Positions 1-7,377 of a stretch of DNA of 34,583 nucleotides are shown one piece after another (the stretch's first letter is position 1; the number at the start of each line of letters is the position of its first letter). The notes under the pieces are model-generated. The model worked only from the letters and a program-made list of their open reading frames with translations. It was not told the DNA's origin and did not search any database. This DNA is from Candidatus Omnitrophota bacterium (GTDB taxonomy: Bacteria; Omnitrophota; Gorgyraeia; Tantalellales; Tantalellaceae), in NCBI GenBank assembly GCA_014728045.1, contig WJMH01000002.1:56001-90583 (forward strand), given 5' to 3'. The translations under genes were made by a program, and so were the position numbers.

Positions 1-532
1 CCGAATCATAACCCTGAAGAAGGGGATACAAGAATTCAAGAATGCTTATCGGCGCGTTGGTCTTGTACCTGTTGAGAAAATCGTCCCTTTCAAGCATTCG
101 CGCGACAGTGTACCTGCTGGCCAGATCGAACAATCCTTCTTCTCCCAGCTTGGCACACCACTTTGAGTTGAACACCACCTGGGTCTTATCTTTATCGAGT
201 ATCTTGAAGATCTGTTTTTTATAGGTCTTCGCGTTCTCCTTGACCTGTTCGGGAGTAAGCTGTTTTCTTAGCTTGGACTGGCCGGAAGGATCGCCTATTC
301 TGCCGGTAAAATCCCCTATCAGAAAACAAACCGTGTGCCCCAACTGCTGGAAATGCCGCATTTTACGCAACAGCACAGTATGCCCCAGATGTATATCCGG
401 CGCGGAGGGATCGAATCCGGCCTTGATTATAAGAGGCTTGTTCCTCGAAAGCTTCTTTTTGAGCTCTTCGAGACTTATTATCTCGTCGGCACCTCTTTTT
501 ATAAGCTTGATCTGCTCGTCAACGGGCTTCAT
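1..532 (-). CDS. tyrS: Tyrosyl-tRNA synthetase, N-terminal part (cut by window edge)
   Basis: Charges tRNA(Tyr) with tyrosine in the cytoplasm (class I aminoacyl-tRNA synthetase). About 177 N-terminal residues are present. The protein begins [14 protein letters not shown], and the class I signature HIGH appears as HLGH after the typical stretch [15 protein letters not shown]. The next part, [17 protein letters not shown], is also standard for TyrS. The KMSKS loop and the C-terminal S4-like tRNA-binding domain would lie beyond base 1. The ATG at 532 has no recognisable Shine-Dalgarno sequence, but a strong promoter ends only 8 bases upstream of it (see the promoter entry), so the mRNA may be leaderless. 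The gene follows the DUF2148 gene with a 23-base gap. Identity is secure; only the 3' end is missing. Confidence 0.96.
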   Translation of the reverse strand, partial: MKPVDEQIKLIKRGADEIISLEELKKKLSRNKPLIIKAGFDPSAPDIHLGHTVLLRKMRHFQQLGHTVCFLIGDFTGRIGDPSGQSKLRKQLTPEQVKENAKTYKKQIFKILDKDKTQVVFNSKWCAKLGEEGLFDLASRYTVARMLERDDFLNRYKTNAPISILEFLYPLLQGYDS

Positions 533-540
533 GATTGGTC

Positions 541-569
541 ATTTTAGCATAGATACTATTTCCTGTCAA
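541..569 (-). promoter_or_regulatory. Promoter for tyrS, abutting the start codon
   Basis: Read on the minus strand there is a perfect -35 TTGACA (564-569), a 17-base spacer and a -10 TAAAAT (541-546). The -35 lies inside the last codons of the DUF2148 gene. Only 8 bases separate the -10 from the tyrS ATG at 532, so transcription would begin at or within two or three bases of the start codon. The missing Shine-Dalgarno sequence agrees with a leaderless or near-leaderless message. The promoter call rests on sequence match only. Confidence 0.7.
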
Positions 570-1083
570 AAAAGGGGTTTTTTCCCGTTGCAGAAAGCGG
601 TATCCCTATGGCTTGAGCCGCCTTCGAGCCCAATACCCCGGTCTCCATCGCTGCCCTGCCGATCGAATACATGAGACGATTATCCACATGCTCCGAAGCG
701 GCAAGCGAGACCGCCGACCCCAATGCGATACCCAGATCCATGGATATGTAAGCGCACACGCCCTTCGTCCCGGAAAGCTCCTTGCAGGTCGGATACCCGC
801 AGAACCCGCAATTAAGCCCGAGGGTGGTCTTCTTTGCCGCTATGACCACGATCTGGTCCGCATCTTTTATACTTCCAGCGTCCCGCGCGCAGCTGGGGCG
901 GTTATCGCGCTTGGCTATCTTCTTCATGCCGGAAATGACCTTCTTTTTATCGCCAGAGCTCAGCATGGTAATAATGAGGTTATCCTCTCCCTTGGTCTTG
1001 GGAGCGGTCCTGGCGGCAACGCACATGCGCCGGGCTGTATCTTCAAGAGCCTCGCGCCTTATCGCATCATACTTCTTTGGCAT
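556..1083 (-). CDS. DUF2148 ferredoxin-like domain protein
   Basis: A 175-residue protein of the DUF2148 'ferredoxin domain-containing' family, whose function is not established. The visible iron-sulphur candidate is Cys92-x2-Cys95-x4-Cys100-x9-Cys110 in the context NCGFCGYPTC. This resembles the 4Fe-4S motif of the corrinoid/CODH-associated Fe-S domain but has a shorter last spacing. Two further cysteines are at 21 and 65. There is no signal peptide or membrane segment, so it should be cytoplasmic. The ATG at 1083 is preceded by a very good AAGGAGGA Shine-Dalgarno sequence. It lies downstream of the rpsA terminator with no room for a separate promoter, so expression probably depends on read-through. 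Family assignment is fairly confident; cofactor content is inferred from the cysteines. Confidence 0.85.
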   Translation of the reverse strand: MPKKYDAIRREALEDTARRMCVAARTAPKTKGEDNLIITMLSSGDKKKVISGMKKIAKRDNRPSCARDAGSIKDADQIVVIAAKKTTLGLNCGFCGYPTCKELSGTKGVCAYISMDLGIALGSAVSLAASEHVDNRLMYSIGRAAMETGVLGSKAAQAIGIPLSATGKNPFFDRK

Positions 1084-1102
1084 ACTTCCTCCTTAAGTCT
1101 CA

Positions 1103-1132
1103 GAAAAAAGGACGGCTCGAAAGCCGTCCTTT
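1103..1132 (-). terminator. Intrinsic terminator after rpsA
   Basis: A perfect 11-bp stem (1107-1117 with 1122-1132, arm AAAGGACGGCT on the plus strand) closes a four-base loop that reads UUCG on the minus-strand transcript. It runs directly into a T tract at about 1103-1109. Another short inverted repeat (AGAGCC/GGCTCT) lies between it and the rpsA stop codon. Orientation and T tract indicate termination of the rpsA message. Confidence 0.85.
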
Positions 1133-1161
1133 CTGGATCGTATATTTAAGAGCCGTTGGCT

Positions 1162-2919
1162 CTACTCTTTGTCCTGTTGGGAAGCATTATCCGGGCCTTC
1201 TTCGGTGCTGGGCTCCTCCTGAGGTTTTTCAGCTTCAGCTGATGAGTGTTCCTCGCCTGCAGTTGGCTCCTCAGCGGCTGAAGATCCCTCTTCGGCCTCT
1301 TTCTTTTCGGCCTTCACTTCTGCGGACTTGATCTCTCCCTCCAGACCTTTCTGACTTAGAGCTATCTTCTTCTGGACACCGTCAATGTGAATGATCTTAA
1401 CCTTGACGGTATCGCCTATGTTGAAGACGTCTTCCATTCTCTGGTTGGGCTCTAAATTGATCTCTGAAATATGGAGCAGACCTTCCAGTTCGTCCTCAAG
1501 CTCAACAAAAACACCGAAATTGGTGATATTTGTGACCTTGCCTTCGCATACAGTATCAGGCTGGTATTTTTTGCTTATCTCGTCCCAGGGATCCTGTACG
1601 AGCTGCTTGACACCGAGAGCTATCCGCCTGTTCTGCTCGTCCACGTTAAGGATCATCGCATCTATCTGTTCTCCCTTGGTCAACATGTCCTTGGGATGGG
1701 TGACCCTCTTGGTCCAGGAAAGATCAGAAACATGAACAAGGCCCTCAACGCCCTTTTCCAGTTCAACGAACGCGCCGTAATCGGTAACCGCGCTGATGGT
1801 GCCTTTGACCTGATCTCCGACATTGAACCTTTCCTCGACCCCTTCCCAGGGATCCTTCTCCAGCTGTTTTACGCCGAGAGAGAGTTTCTGGTTCTCCTTG
1901 TCTATCTTAAGGATCATCGCTTCCACGGTGTCACCCAGTTGGAATTTTTCGGTCGGGTGATTGAACTTCTTTGACCAGGAGAACTCGGATATATGGATCA
2001 AGCCTTCTATCCCCTTTTCCAGTTCCACGAATACGCCGTAGGGCATGATGTTAACGACCTTTCCGGGAACAACGCTACCCTCGGGATACTTCTGTTCGAT
2101 ATCATCCCATGGATTTTTGGTCTTCTGCTTGAGCCCCAGAGAGACCTTGACGCTGGTCTTGTCGAAATCAAGCACCTTCACTTCGACCTCGTCACCTACC
2201 TTGACGACCTCAGTCGGATGGCTGATCCGGCCCCAGCTCATATCGGTGATATGCAAAAGACCCGTTATCCCGCCGCCTATGTCTATAAAGGCTCCGAAAT
2301 CGGTTATGTTGCGCACTATGCCCTTGACAAGGTCGCCCTTGTTGAGGCCTTCCAATATCTCCCGTTTTTCTTCCTGGCGTTTTTCTTCAACGATCTCCTT
2401 GCGGGAGAGAACTATGTTCTTGCGGGGAATATTGATCTTGACTATCCTGAATCTGATCTTCTGCCCCACTATGTTGTCGGGACCGCCAAAGTCCTGCATC
2501 ATCGAAAGACTGGCCGGCAGGAAGGCATCCATGCCGACATCCACCATGAAACCGCCTCTGACCTTCTTGTAGACCTTGCCTTCGATCTCATCGCCTTCCT
2601 TGTAATTCTCTATTATGTTCTGCCATCCCTTGAAACGTTTGGCCTTTTCATGGGAAAGCACGACCATACCCATGTCGTTTTCCTTCGATTCGAGCATAAC
2701 ATCCAGTTCGTCACCGACCTTCAGTTCATCCGCGTCGGCTACCTCGGATTTGTACACAACTCCTTCGGATTTGTAACCTACATCCACAAGGATCTCCTTC
2801 TCGCCGATCTGGACTATCTTGCCTTTGATGATCTGCCCTTCCTGAACATCATTGATGCTTTCCTCGTACAGCCTCATCAGTTCTTCGTTAGGTTGTTTGT
2901 TTTCTCTTTCCAATACCAT
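1162..2919 (-). CDS. rpsA: 30S ribosomal protein S1
   Basis: Binds mRNA and helps bring it to the 30S subunit. About 585 residues contain six consecutive S1/OB-fold domains. The first two are divergent and the last four are strongly alike, each with a DFGAF/DYGAF/PYGVF-type core and an H(P)TE/HPKD-type hinge, as in full-length bacterial S1. After the sixth domain comes a roughly 60-residue tail rich in Glu, Ala and Ser that is probably disordered. I chose the ATG at 2919. A GTG at 2922 lies 9 bases from the AGGAG Shine-Dalgarno sequence and is equally possible, while the TTG at 2931 is too close to it. The gene has its own promoter upstream and a terminator downstream. No ispH is fused or adjacent, unlike in some clostridia. 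Confidence 0.97.
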   Translation of the reverse strand: MVLERENKQPNEELMRLYEESINDVQEGQIIKGKIVQIGEKEILVDVGYKSEGVVYKSEVADADELKVGDELDVMLESKENDMGMVVLSHEKAKRFKGWQNIIENYKEGDEIEGKVYKKVRGGFMVDVGMDAFLPASLSMMQDFGGPDNIVGQKIRFRIVKINIPRKNIVLSRKEIVEEKRQEEKREILEGLNKGDLVKGIVRNITDFGAFIDIGGGITGLLHITDMSWGRISHPTEVVKVGDEVEVKVLDFDKTSVKVSLGLKQKTKNPWDDIEQKYPEGSVVPGKVVNIMPYGVFVELEKGIEGLIHISEFSWSKKFNHPTEKFQLGDTVEAMILKIDKENQKLSLGVKQLEKDPWEGVEERFNVGDQVKGTISAVTDYGAFVELEKGVEGLVHVSDLSWTKRVTHPKDMLTKGEQIDAMILNVDEQNRRIALGVKQLVQDPWDEISKKYQPDTVCEGKVTNITNFGVFVELEDELEGLLHISEINLEPNQRMEDVFNIGDTVKVKIIHIDGVQKKIALSQKGLEGEIKSAEVKAEKKEAEEGSSAAEEPTAGEEHSSAEAEKPQEEPSTEEGPDNASQQDKE

Positions 2920-2960
2920 CACACTAATCAACTCCTTTTATATAGATTTTTGGAACTCAT

Positions 2961-2989
2961 ATTTTACCGTTTTTCAGGAAAAGATTCAA
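2961..2989 (-). promoter_or_regulatory. Promoter for rpsA
   Basis: In the 138-base gap between plsC and rpsA, the minus strand has -35 TTGAAT (2984-2989), a 17-base spacer and -10 TAAAAT (2961-2966). The predicted start, near 2954, would give a leader of about 35 bases containing the AGGAG Shine-Dalgarno sequence. The spacing and -10 match the tyrS and rimP promoters in this window. Confidence 0.6.
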
Positions 2990-3057
2990 CTTATTTATTG
3001 TAAATACCCGTGGCGACAAGGGGTAACCGGAAAAATCCCGTAAAGCCCCTAAAATGG

Positions 3058-3690
3058 TCATCCTACCAGGTTCTCATCAAGCCCCTCTTTGATCCGGCCG
3101 ATCCTTTCCATGACCAGAGTGGATACCTTATCATAATCCTTTCCTTCCTCCCCGGCCTCTTTGAGGTATTCTTCGGGTTGTATAGGCTTGCCTATGACCG
3201 CCCCTACCCTGGTGCCCATCTTGATGGGTTTTCCCGTTGGGAAAGCCTTGGCCGTGCCATATACATAAATGGGCACCACCTGGACCCCGGACTTTACCAT
3301 CAAATATCCGGTTCCTGTTTTAGCCTGCTGAAGCTCGCCGGTGCCGGACCTGGTCCCTTCGGGGAAAATGCCAACAACATGCCCTTTCTTCAGACGCCTT
3401 ATCGCTTCTTTTATACCTCTTACTGCGTTCTTTCCCCGCTTTACCGGGATACAGCGGACATTCCTGGTCCAAAAGCCTACAAGGGGCATATCAAAAAGTT
3501 CCTGCTTGGCCATGAAATCCACCGGATATTTACTGCAGGCATGGCCCACTAAAGGAGGGTCCATCAAACTGGAGTGGTTTGATGCTACTATGAAAGGCGG
3601 TTCGGGCAGATTCTCACGCCCGAAAACGCGGACCTTCAGCATTATCTTAAGCAATATCGTGAACAGCGCTCTTGAAATATAAAACAGCAT
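3058..3690 (-). CDS. plsC: 1-acyl-sn-glycerol-3-phosphate acyltransferase
   Basis: Transfers an acyl chain to lysophosphatidic acid to make phosphatidic acid, the precursor used by CdsA. The protein has 210 residues, with an N-terminal hydrophobic stretch (about residues 1-20) for membrane attachment. The catalytic HX4D motif is His39 to Asp44 in NHSSLMD. The glycerol-phosphate binding motif FPEGTR is at 109-114. Length and motif spacing are normal for the family. It starts two bases after the cmk stop codon, with only a weak Shine-Dalgarno sequence, which suggests translational coupling. The cmk-plsC-rpsA order is widespread in bacteria. Confidence 0.93.
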   Translation of the reverse strand: MLFYISRALFTILLKIMLKVRVFGRENLPEPPFIVASNHSSLMDPPLVGHACSKYPVDFMAKQELFDMPLVGFWTRNVRCIPVKRGKNAVRGIKEAIRRLKKGHVVGIFPEGTRSGTGELQQAKTGTGYLMVKSGVQVVPIYVYGTAKAFPTGKPIKMGTRVGAVIGKPIQPEEYLKEAGEEGKDYDKVSTLVMERIGRIKEGLDENLVG

Positions 3691-3692
3691 AT

Positions 3693-4385
3693 TTATTTCT
3701 TTCTGACCTGTTGAGCGATCCTATCCACGACCTGTTCGATAGATAGATCCGTTGTATCGATGAAAACAGCATCCTTGGCTTTCTTTAAAGGGCCCACCTT
3801 GCGGGTCTTGTCGGTATGGTCCCTCTGCTTGAGGTCATCGGCGACCTCCGCCCTGGTAATGGGATGGCCCTTTGCGCGCATCTCCGCCAGACGGCGCTGG
3901 ATCCTTTCCTCAAAGGAAGCGTCCAGGTAGAACTTATATTTTGCGTTGGGCAGGACTACGGTGCCGATATCACGCCCTTCCATCACCGTACCGTTGATGT
4001 CGCTGGCCATACGCCTCTGGAGGGCAACAAGGTTCTCTCTCACCTCGGGTATCTTGCAGATATGTTTCACGTTAACCGTGACCTCCATCTTGCGTATCTG
4101 CTCGGAGATGTCCTCCCCGTCCATGATAACGCGGATGGAGCTTTTATCATCGTCCCTGACGGGCACAAGATCGAAATCAAGACAAGAAGAAAACCTGATT
4201 ATCTCATCCTCGTCATCCAGATCCACGTTCTGTCTCATGACTTTAAGGGTCAGCGCCCTGTACATGGCACCGGTATCGATATAGACATACCCCAGTTTTT
4301 CGGCGACAAGCCTGGAAACGGTGCTCTTGCCGCTGCCTGCGGGGCCGTCTATAGCAACAGCCTTGTTATTCTTGAACAATCTCAT
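3693..4385 (-). CDS. cmk: Cytidylate kinase
   Basis: Phosphorylates CMP and dCMP using ATP. The protein has about 230 residues. The P-loop GPAGSGKST lies at 14-22, followed by the family signature YIDTGAMYRALT and the later EGRDIGTVVLP segment that contacts the substrate. The ATG at 4385 is preceded at 8 bases by AGGAG and gives the usual short lead (MRLFKNNKAVAIDGPAG). A longer reading from 4436 would add 17 residues not expected in the family. The start overlaps the end of tyrA by 20 bases, so the two are probably translationally coupled. Confidence 0.96.
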   Translation of the reverse strand: MRLFKNNKAVAIDGPAGSGKSTVSRLVAEKLGYVYIDTGAMYRALTLKVMRQNVDLDDEDEIIRFSSCLDFDLVPVRDDDKSSIRVIMDGEDISEQIRKMEVTVNVKHICKIPEVRENLVALQRRMASDINGTVMEGRDIGTVVLPNAKYKFYLDASFEERIQRRLAEMRAKGHPITRAEVADDLKQRDHTDKTRKVGPLKKAKDAVFIDTTDLSIEQVVDRIAQQVRKK

Positions 4386-5223
4386 CTCTTTTTCTCCTGG
4401 CCTCTTCAAGCAGCCTCTCAAGTTGACCTCTGTCATTCTCCCGCAAAGCTTTTTCTATCGACTCAAGCATTTTTTTGTAGCGCTTTATGGAGCCTAGCAC
4501 GTTGTCCCGGTTGGTCATGAATATATCGCTCCATAAGGCCGGGTCCGAAGCAGCGATCCTGGTAGTGTCCCTGAACCCGGACGATACCATCTGTTGAGGG
4601 ATCTTTTCTTCCAGTGCGTTAACCAGCGCAAAGGCCGCCGCATGAGGAAGGTGGCTGGTATAAGCGAGGTATTCATCATGTTCTCCGGGTGAAAGCTCAA
4701 CTACGGTTGCGCCCATCTCTTGCCAGAGCATCTTTATTTTACCTCTCGCATCCGCAGAGGTAGATCTCTCCGGGGTTAGAACACAGACGGAATCTTCGAA
4801 AAGCTCCGCGCAGGAGTGCTCAACTCCCGTCTTCTCGGAACCGGCAAGGGGATGCGCCCCCACGAAACTGAACCTGTCGCTGAATTTCCCGGCAGCAAGG
4901 ACTATCTCCCTCTTGGTACTGCCGACATCGCTGACAATGACATCGGATGAATCCACGGTATCGGCAAGGCTCTCAAAGACGTCTTTTATGGTATGCACCG
5001 GAGTGGCTATAAAGACCGCTTCGGCCCCCTTCAATGCCTCCGGGTAGCTGTTGACGAACCCGCGGGTGATCGCCCTTTCTTTAAGCGCCCTCTCCAGCGA
5101 GGACTCTCTGCGGCACACCCCCACGACCTCTTCGACAAGCTGCTTTTTCATAAGAGCCTTACAGATAGACCCGCCGATAAGCCCTGTACCTATCACTACT
5201 ATTTTCCTGAATTTCCTGGTCAT
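4366..5223 (-). CDS. tyrA: Prephenate dehydrogenase
   Basis: Oxidatively decarboxylates prephenate to 4-hydroxyphenylpyruvate on the way to tyrosine. The protein has about 285 residues. The N-terminal NAD(P)-binding Rossmann motif GTGLIGG is at 12-18, followed by the typical GAHPLAGSEKTGVEHS segment of the TyrA family. There is no chorismate mutase or ACT domain fused to it, so this is the monofunctional form. I prefer the ATG at 5223; the TTG at 5244 is inside aroF and lacks a ribosome site. It lies in a pheA-hisC-aroF-tyrA block. The EPSP synthase gene aroA, which often follows tyrA in such clusters, is absent here. Confidence 0.94.
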   Translation of the reverse strand: MTRKFRKIVVIGTGLIGGSICKALMKKQLVEEVVGVCRRESSLERALKERAITRGFVNSYPEALKGAEAVFIATPVHTIKDVFESLADTVDSSDVIVSDVGSTKREIVLAAGKFSDRFSFVGAHPLAGSEKTGVEHSCAELFEDSVCVLTPERSTSADARGKIKMLWQEMGATVVELSPGEHDEYLAYTSHLPHAAAFALVNALEEKIPQQMVSSGFRDTTRIAASDPALWSDIFMTNRDNVLGSIKRYKKMLESIEKALRENDRGQLERLLEEARRKRDEIVQE

Positions 5224-5227
5224 AGTT

Positions 5228-6244
5228 TTAAATAGTCTTTCCAACGGCTTTTGCCACCTTCGCCGCTTTTTCCATCATCTGCTGGAACTTCTCCGGAAGA
5301 AGCGACTGGTCCCCGTCCGAGAAAGCATCTTCCGGGACCGGATGCACTTCCACGATAAGACCGTCCGCTCCGGCTGCTATTGCCGCGTACGACATCGAAC
5401 TTACAAGCCCCCACCTTCCTGTACCGTGGGAGGGGTCAATGACGACCGGCAGGTGCGTAAGGCTCTTGAGCGCCGGTACCGCGTTAAGGTCCAGCGTGAA
5501 CCTGGTAAAGTTCTCAAAGGTCCTTATGCCCCTTTCGCAGAGAACCACGTTAGGATTCCCCCCGGAGAGTATGTACTCGGCGCTCATGAGGAATTCCTTG
5601 ATGGTGCTGGCTATGCCTCTTTTAAGCAGAACGGGTTTGCGCAGCTTTCCGACTTCCTTGAGAAGATTGAAATTCTGCATGTTCCTTGCGCCTATCTGTA
5701 TAACATCCACGTATTTCTCGAACATTTCGACGTGGCGGGGGTCCATCAACTCCGAAACGACCAATAGACCCGTTTTCTTCCTGGCCTCGTTCATGTACTT
5801 CAAAGCTTCTTCGCCCATGCCCTGAAAACTGTAAGGGCTGGTCCTGGGCTTGAACGCGCCGCCCCTCAGACCGACCGCTCCGGAGGCTTTGACCGATTCT
5901 GCCGTTGACAGGAGCATATCTTTGTCCTCGACCGAACAGGGTCCGGCTATGACCACGAGTTTCTTTCCTCCTATTACCACCCCTGGGCCCAGCTCGATCT
6001 TGCTGGGTTTGGGTTTATATTCAAGGGACGCCAGCTTGAAAGGCTTGAGTATGGGCATGACCTTTTCCACACCGGGAACACCTTCAAGAGGCAGAACCCT
6101 CAAGACATCCTCTTCGCCGATAACTCCGATTATGGAACGTTCAACACCTTCGGACAACCAGGGCTTGAGCCCCAGCTTCTGGATCTTGTCCATCAGGTGG
6201 TCCACCTGTTCCTTGGTGGCATTGGGCTTAAGAACAATTATCAT
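5228..6244 (-). CDS. aroF: 3-deoxy-7-phosphoheptulonate (DAHP) synthase
   Basis: First step of the shikimate pathway: condenses phosphoenolpyruvate with erythrose 4-phosphate. The 338 residues have the Thermotoga-type layout: a ferredoxin-like regulatory N-terminal domain of about 70 residues, then a KDO8P-synthase-like (type I beta) barrel. Visible barrel motifs are AGPCSVE (100-106), RGGAFKPRTSPYSFQG (127-142) and DPSHGTGRW near residue 272. In related enzymes the N-terminal domain mediates feedback inhibition by tyrosine or phenylalanine, and the same is inferred here. The ATG at 6244 has AAGGAGA 5 bases upstream. It sits 9 bases after hisC. Confidence 0.95.
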   Translation of the reverse strand: MIIVLKPNATKEQVDHLMDKIQKLGLKPWLSEGVERSIIGVIGEEDVLRVLPLEGVPGVEKVMPILKPFKLASLEYKPKPSKIELGPGVVIGGKKLVVIAGPCSVEDKDMLLSTAESVKASGAVGLRGGAFKPRTSPYSFQGMGEEALKYMNEARKKTGLLVVSELMDPRHVEMFEKYVDVIQIGARNMQNFNLLKEVGKLRKPVLLKRGIASTIKEFLMSAEYILSGGNPNVVLCERGIRTFENFTRFTLDLNAVPALKSLTHLPVVIDPSHGTGRWGLVSSMSYAAIAAGADGLIVEVHPVPEDAFSDGDQSLLPEKFQQMMEKAAKVAKAVGKTI

Positions 6245-6253
6245 ATCTTCTCC

Positions 6254-7327
6254 TTACTTTACGGGAATTTCATTTATGGCTTCCTCAAAGACACTGAGGA
6301 ATTTATCGTTCTCTTCCGGGAGGCCCACGTTGACCCTTACGCAGGTATCCAGCCCCCAGGACGACATCTCACGTATTATCACGCCTTTTTTCAGTAAATG
6401 CTCGAAGATCTTCCTGGCGTCACGCTTTGTATCTACAAGTATGAAATTCGTCCGGCTAGGCACGTAAAATATACCCATCTCGTCGAACTTTTTATAGAGC
6501 TTGTCCTTGCCTTCCCGGACCATGGCGATAGAGGCTCTGGGATACACCTCATCCGCCAGGGAAGCCACGGCCGCGGCCTGTGCCAGCGAATTGACATTGA
6601 AAGGCTCCCTGACCTTGTTGAGGGAGGCGATCACGTCCTCGTTAGCGATACCGTAACCCACGCGCAATCCGGCCAGACCGTATGCTTTTGAAAACGTCCT
6701 GGTTATGATGATATTCAGGTCCTTCTTTTCGATGAGGCCGAGGGTTTCCGGATAATCTCCCCCCGTGCCGAATTCATAATAGGCTTCATCCATGAACACA
6801 AGAACGTTCTCGGGCACTTTTTTCAGAAAAGCGCTCAGCTCTTTTTCGGTCACATAGGTGCCGGTAGGATTGTCGGGATTGGCGATAAATACTATCTTGG
6901 TCCTCGGGGTAATGGCCTCGACCATCCGGTCAAGATCATATTTGAAGTTCTTCGAAGGGACCTGCCGGACAGTGGCTCCGGCTATCACCGAAGAGATCTT
7001 ATAGATCAGGAAAGTGGGATCGGCTATCACTACCTCATCGCCCGGGTCGACCGAAGCCCTTAACGCCATGGTGATGATCTCGTCAGAACCGTTCCCGCAG
7101 ATGAAGTTATCCTCGCTGAGAGAGAATTTATCGGCCAGGGCCCTTCTCAGATAAAAACATCCGCCGTCGGGATATCTGTTGAGGTTCTTAGCCGCGGCCA
7201 TAATGGCCTCTATGACCTGAGGCGGAGGGCTGACGGCGTTCTCGTTGGACGCAAGCTTGATAACGTCATCAAGAGCGTGTTCGCGCCTTACCTCCTCTAT
7301 GGGCTTACCCGGTTTATAGGTCGGCAC
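6254..7327 (-). CDS. hisC: Histidinol-phosphate / aromatic aminotransferase
   Basis: Class I/II PLP-dependent aminotransferase of the HisC family, 357 residues from the GTG at 7327. The PLP lysine is Lys214 in TFSKAYGLAGLRVGYG, and the ANPDNPTGT motif is near 149-157. Its place between pheA and aroF/tyrA suggests it transaminates phenylpyruvate and hydroxyphenylpyruvate in addition to, or instead of, histidinol phosphate, as HisC does in Bacillus. The start is uncertain. The GTG has no Shine-Dalgarno sequence, whereas a GGGAGGTG (7365-7372) lies 6 bases before an in-frame ACG at 7360. Starting there would add the HisC-like lead KLWREIIRG, giving 368 residues. Confidence 0.92.
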   Translation of the reverse strand: MPTYKPGKPIEEVRREHALDDVIKLASNENAVSPPPQVIEAIMAAAKNLNRYPDGGCFYLRRALADKFSLSEDNFICGNGSDEIITMALRASVDPGDEVVIADPTFLIYKISSVIAGATVRQVPSKNFKYDLDRMVEAITPRTKIVFIANPDNPTGTYVTEKELSAFLKKVPENVLVFMDEAYYEFGTGGDYPETLGLIEKKDLNIIITRTFSKAYGLAGLRVGYGIANEDVIASLNKVREPFNVNSLAQAAAVASLADEVYPRASIAMVREGKDKLYKKFDEMGIFYVPSRTNFILVDTKRDARKIFEHLLKKGVIIREMSSWGLDTCVRVNVGLPEENDKFLSVFEEAINEIPVK

Positions 7328-7377
7328 TCCCCGTATTATCTCTCTCCAAAGCTTTTTCGTGACACACCTCCCGGCAA

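Noticed and set aside
1993-3003. A 336-codon plus-strand open frame
   Set aside because: Antisense to rpsA across its repeated S1 domains and its promoter; no homology recognised and no ribosome site.
3000-3050. Possible terminator hairpin after plsC (GGGG...CCCC)
   Set aside because: Pairing is interrupted by mismatches and no T tract follows on the minus strand.
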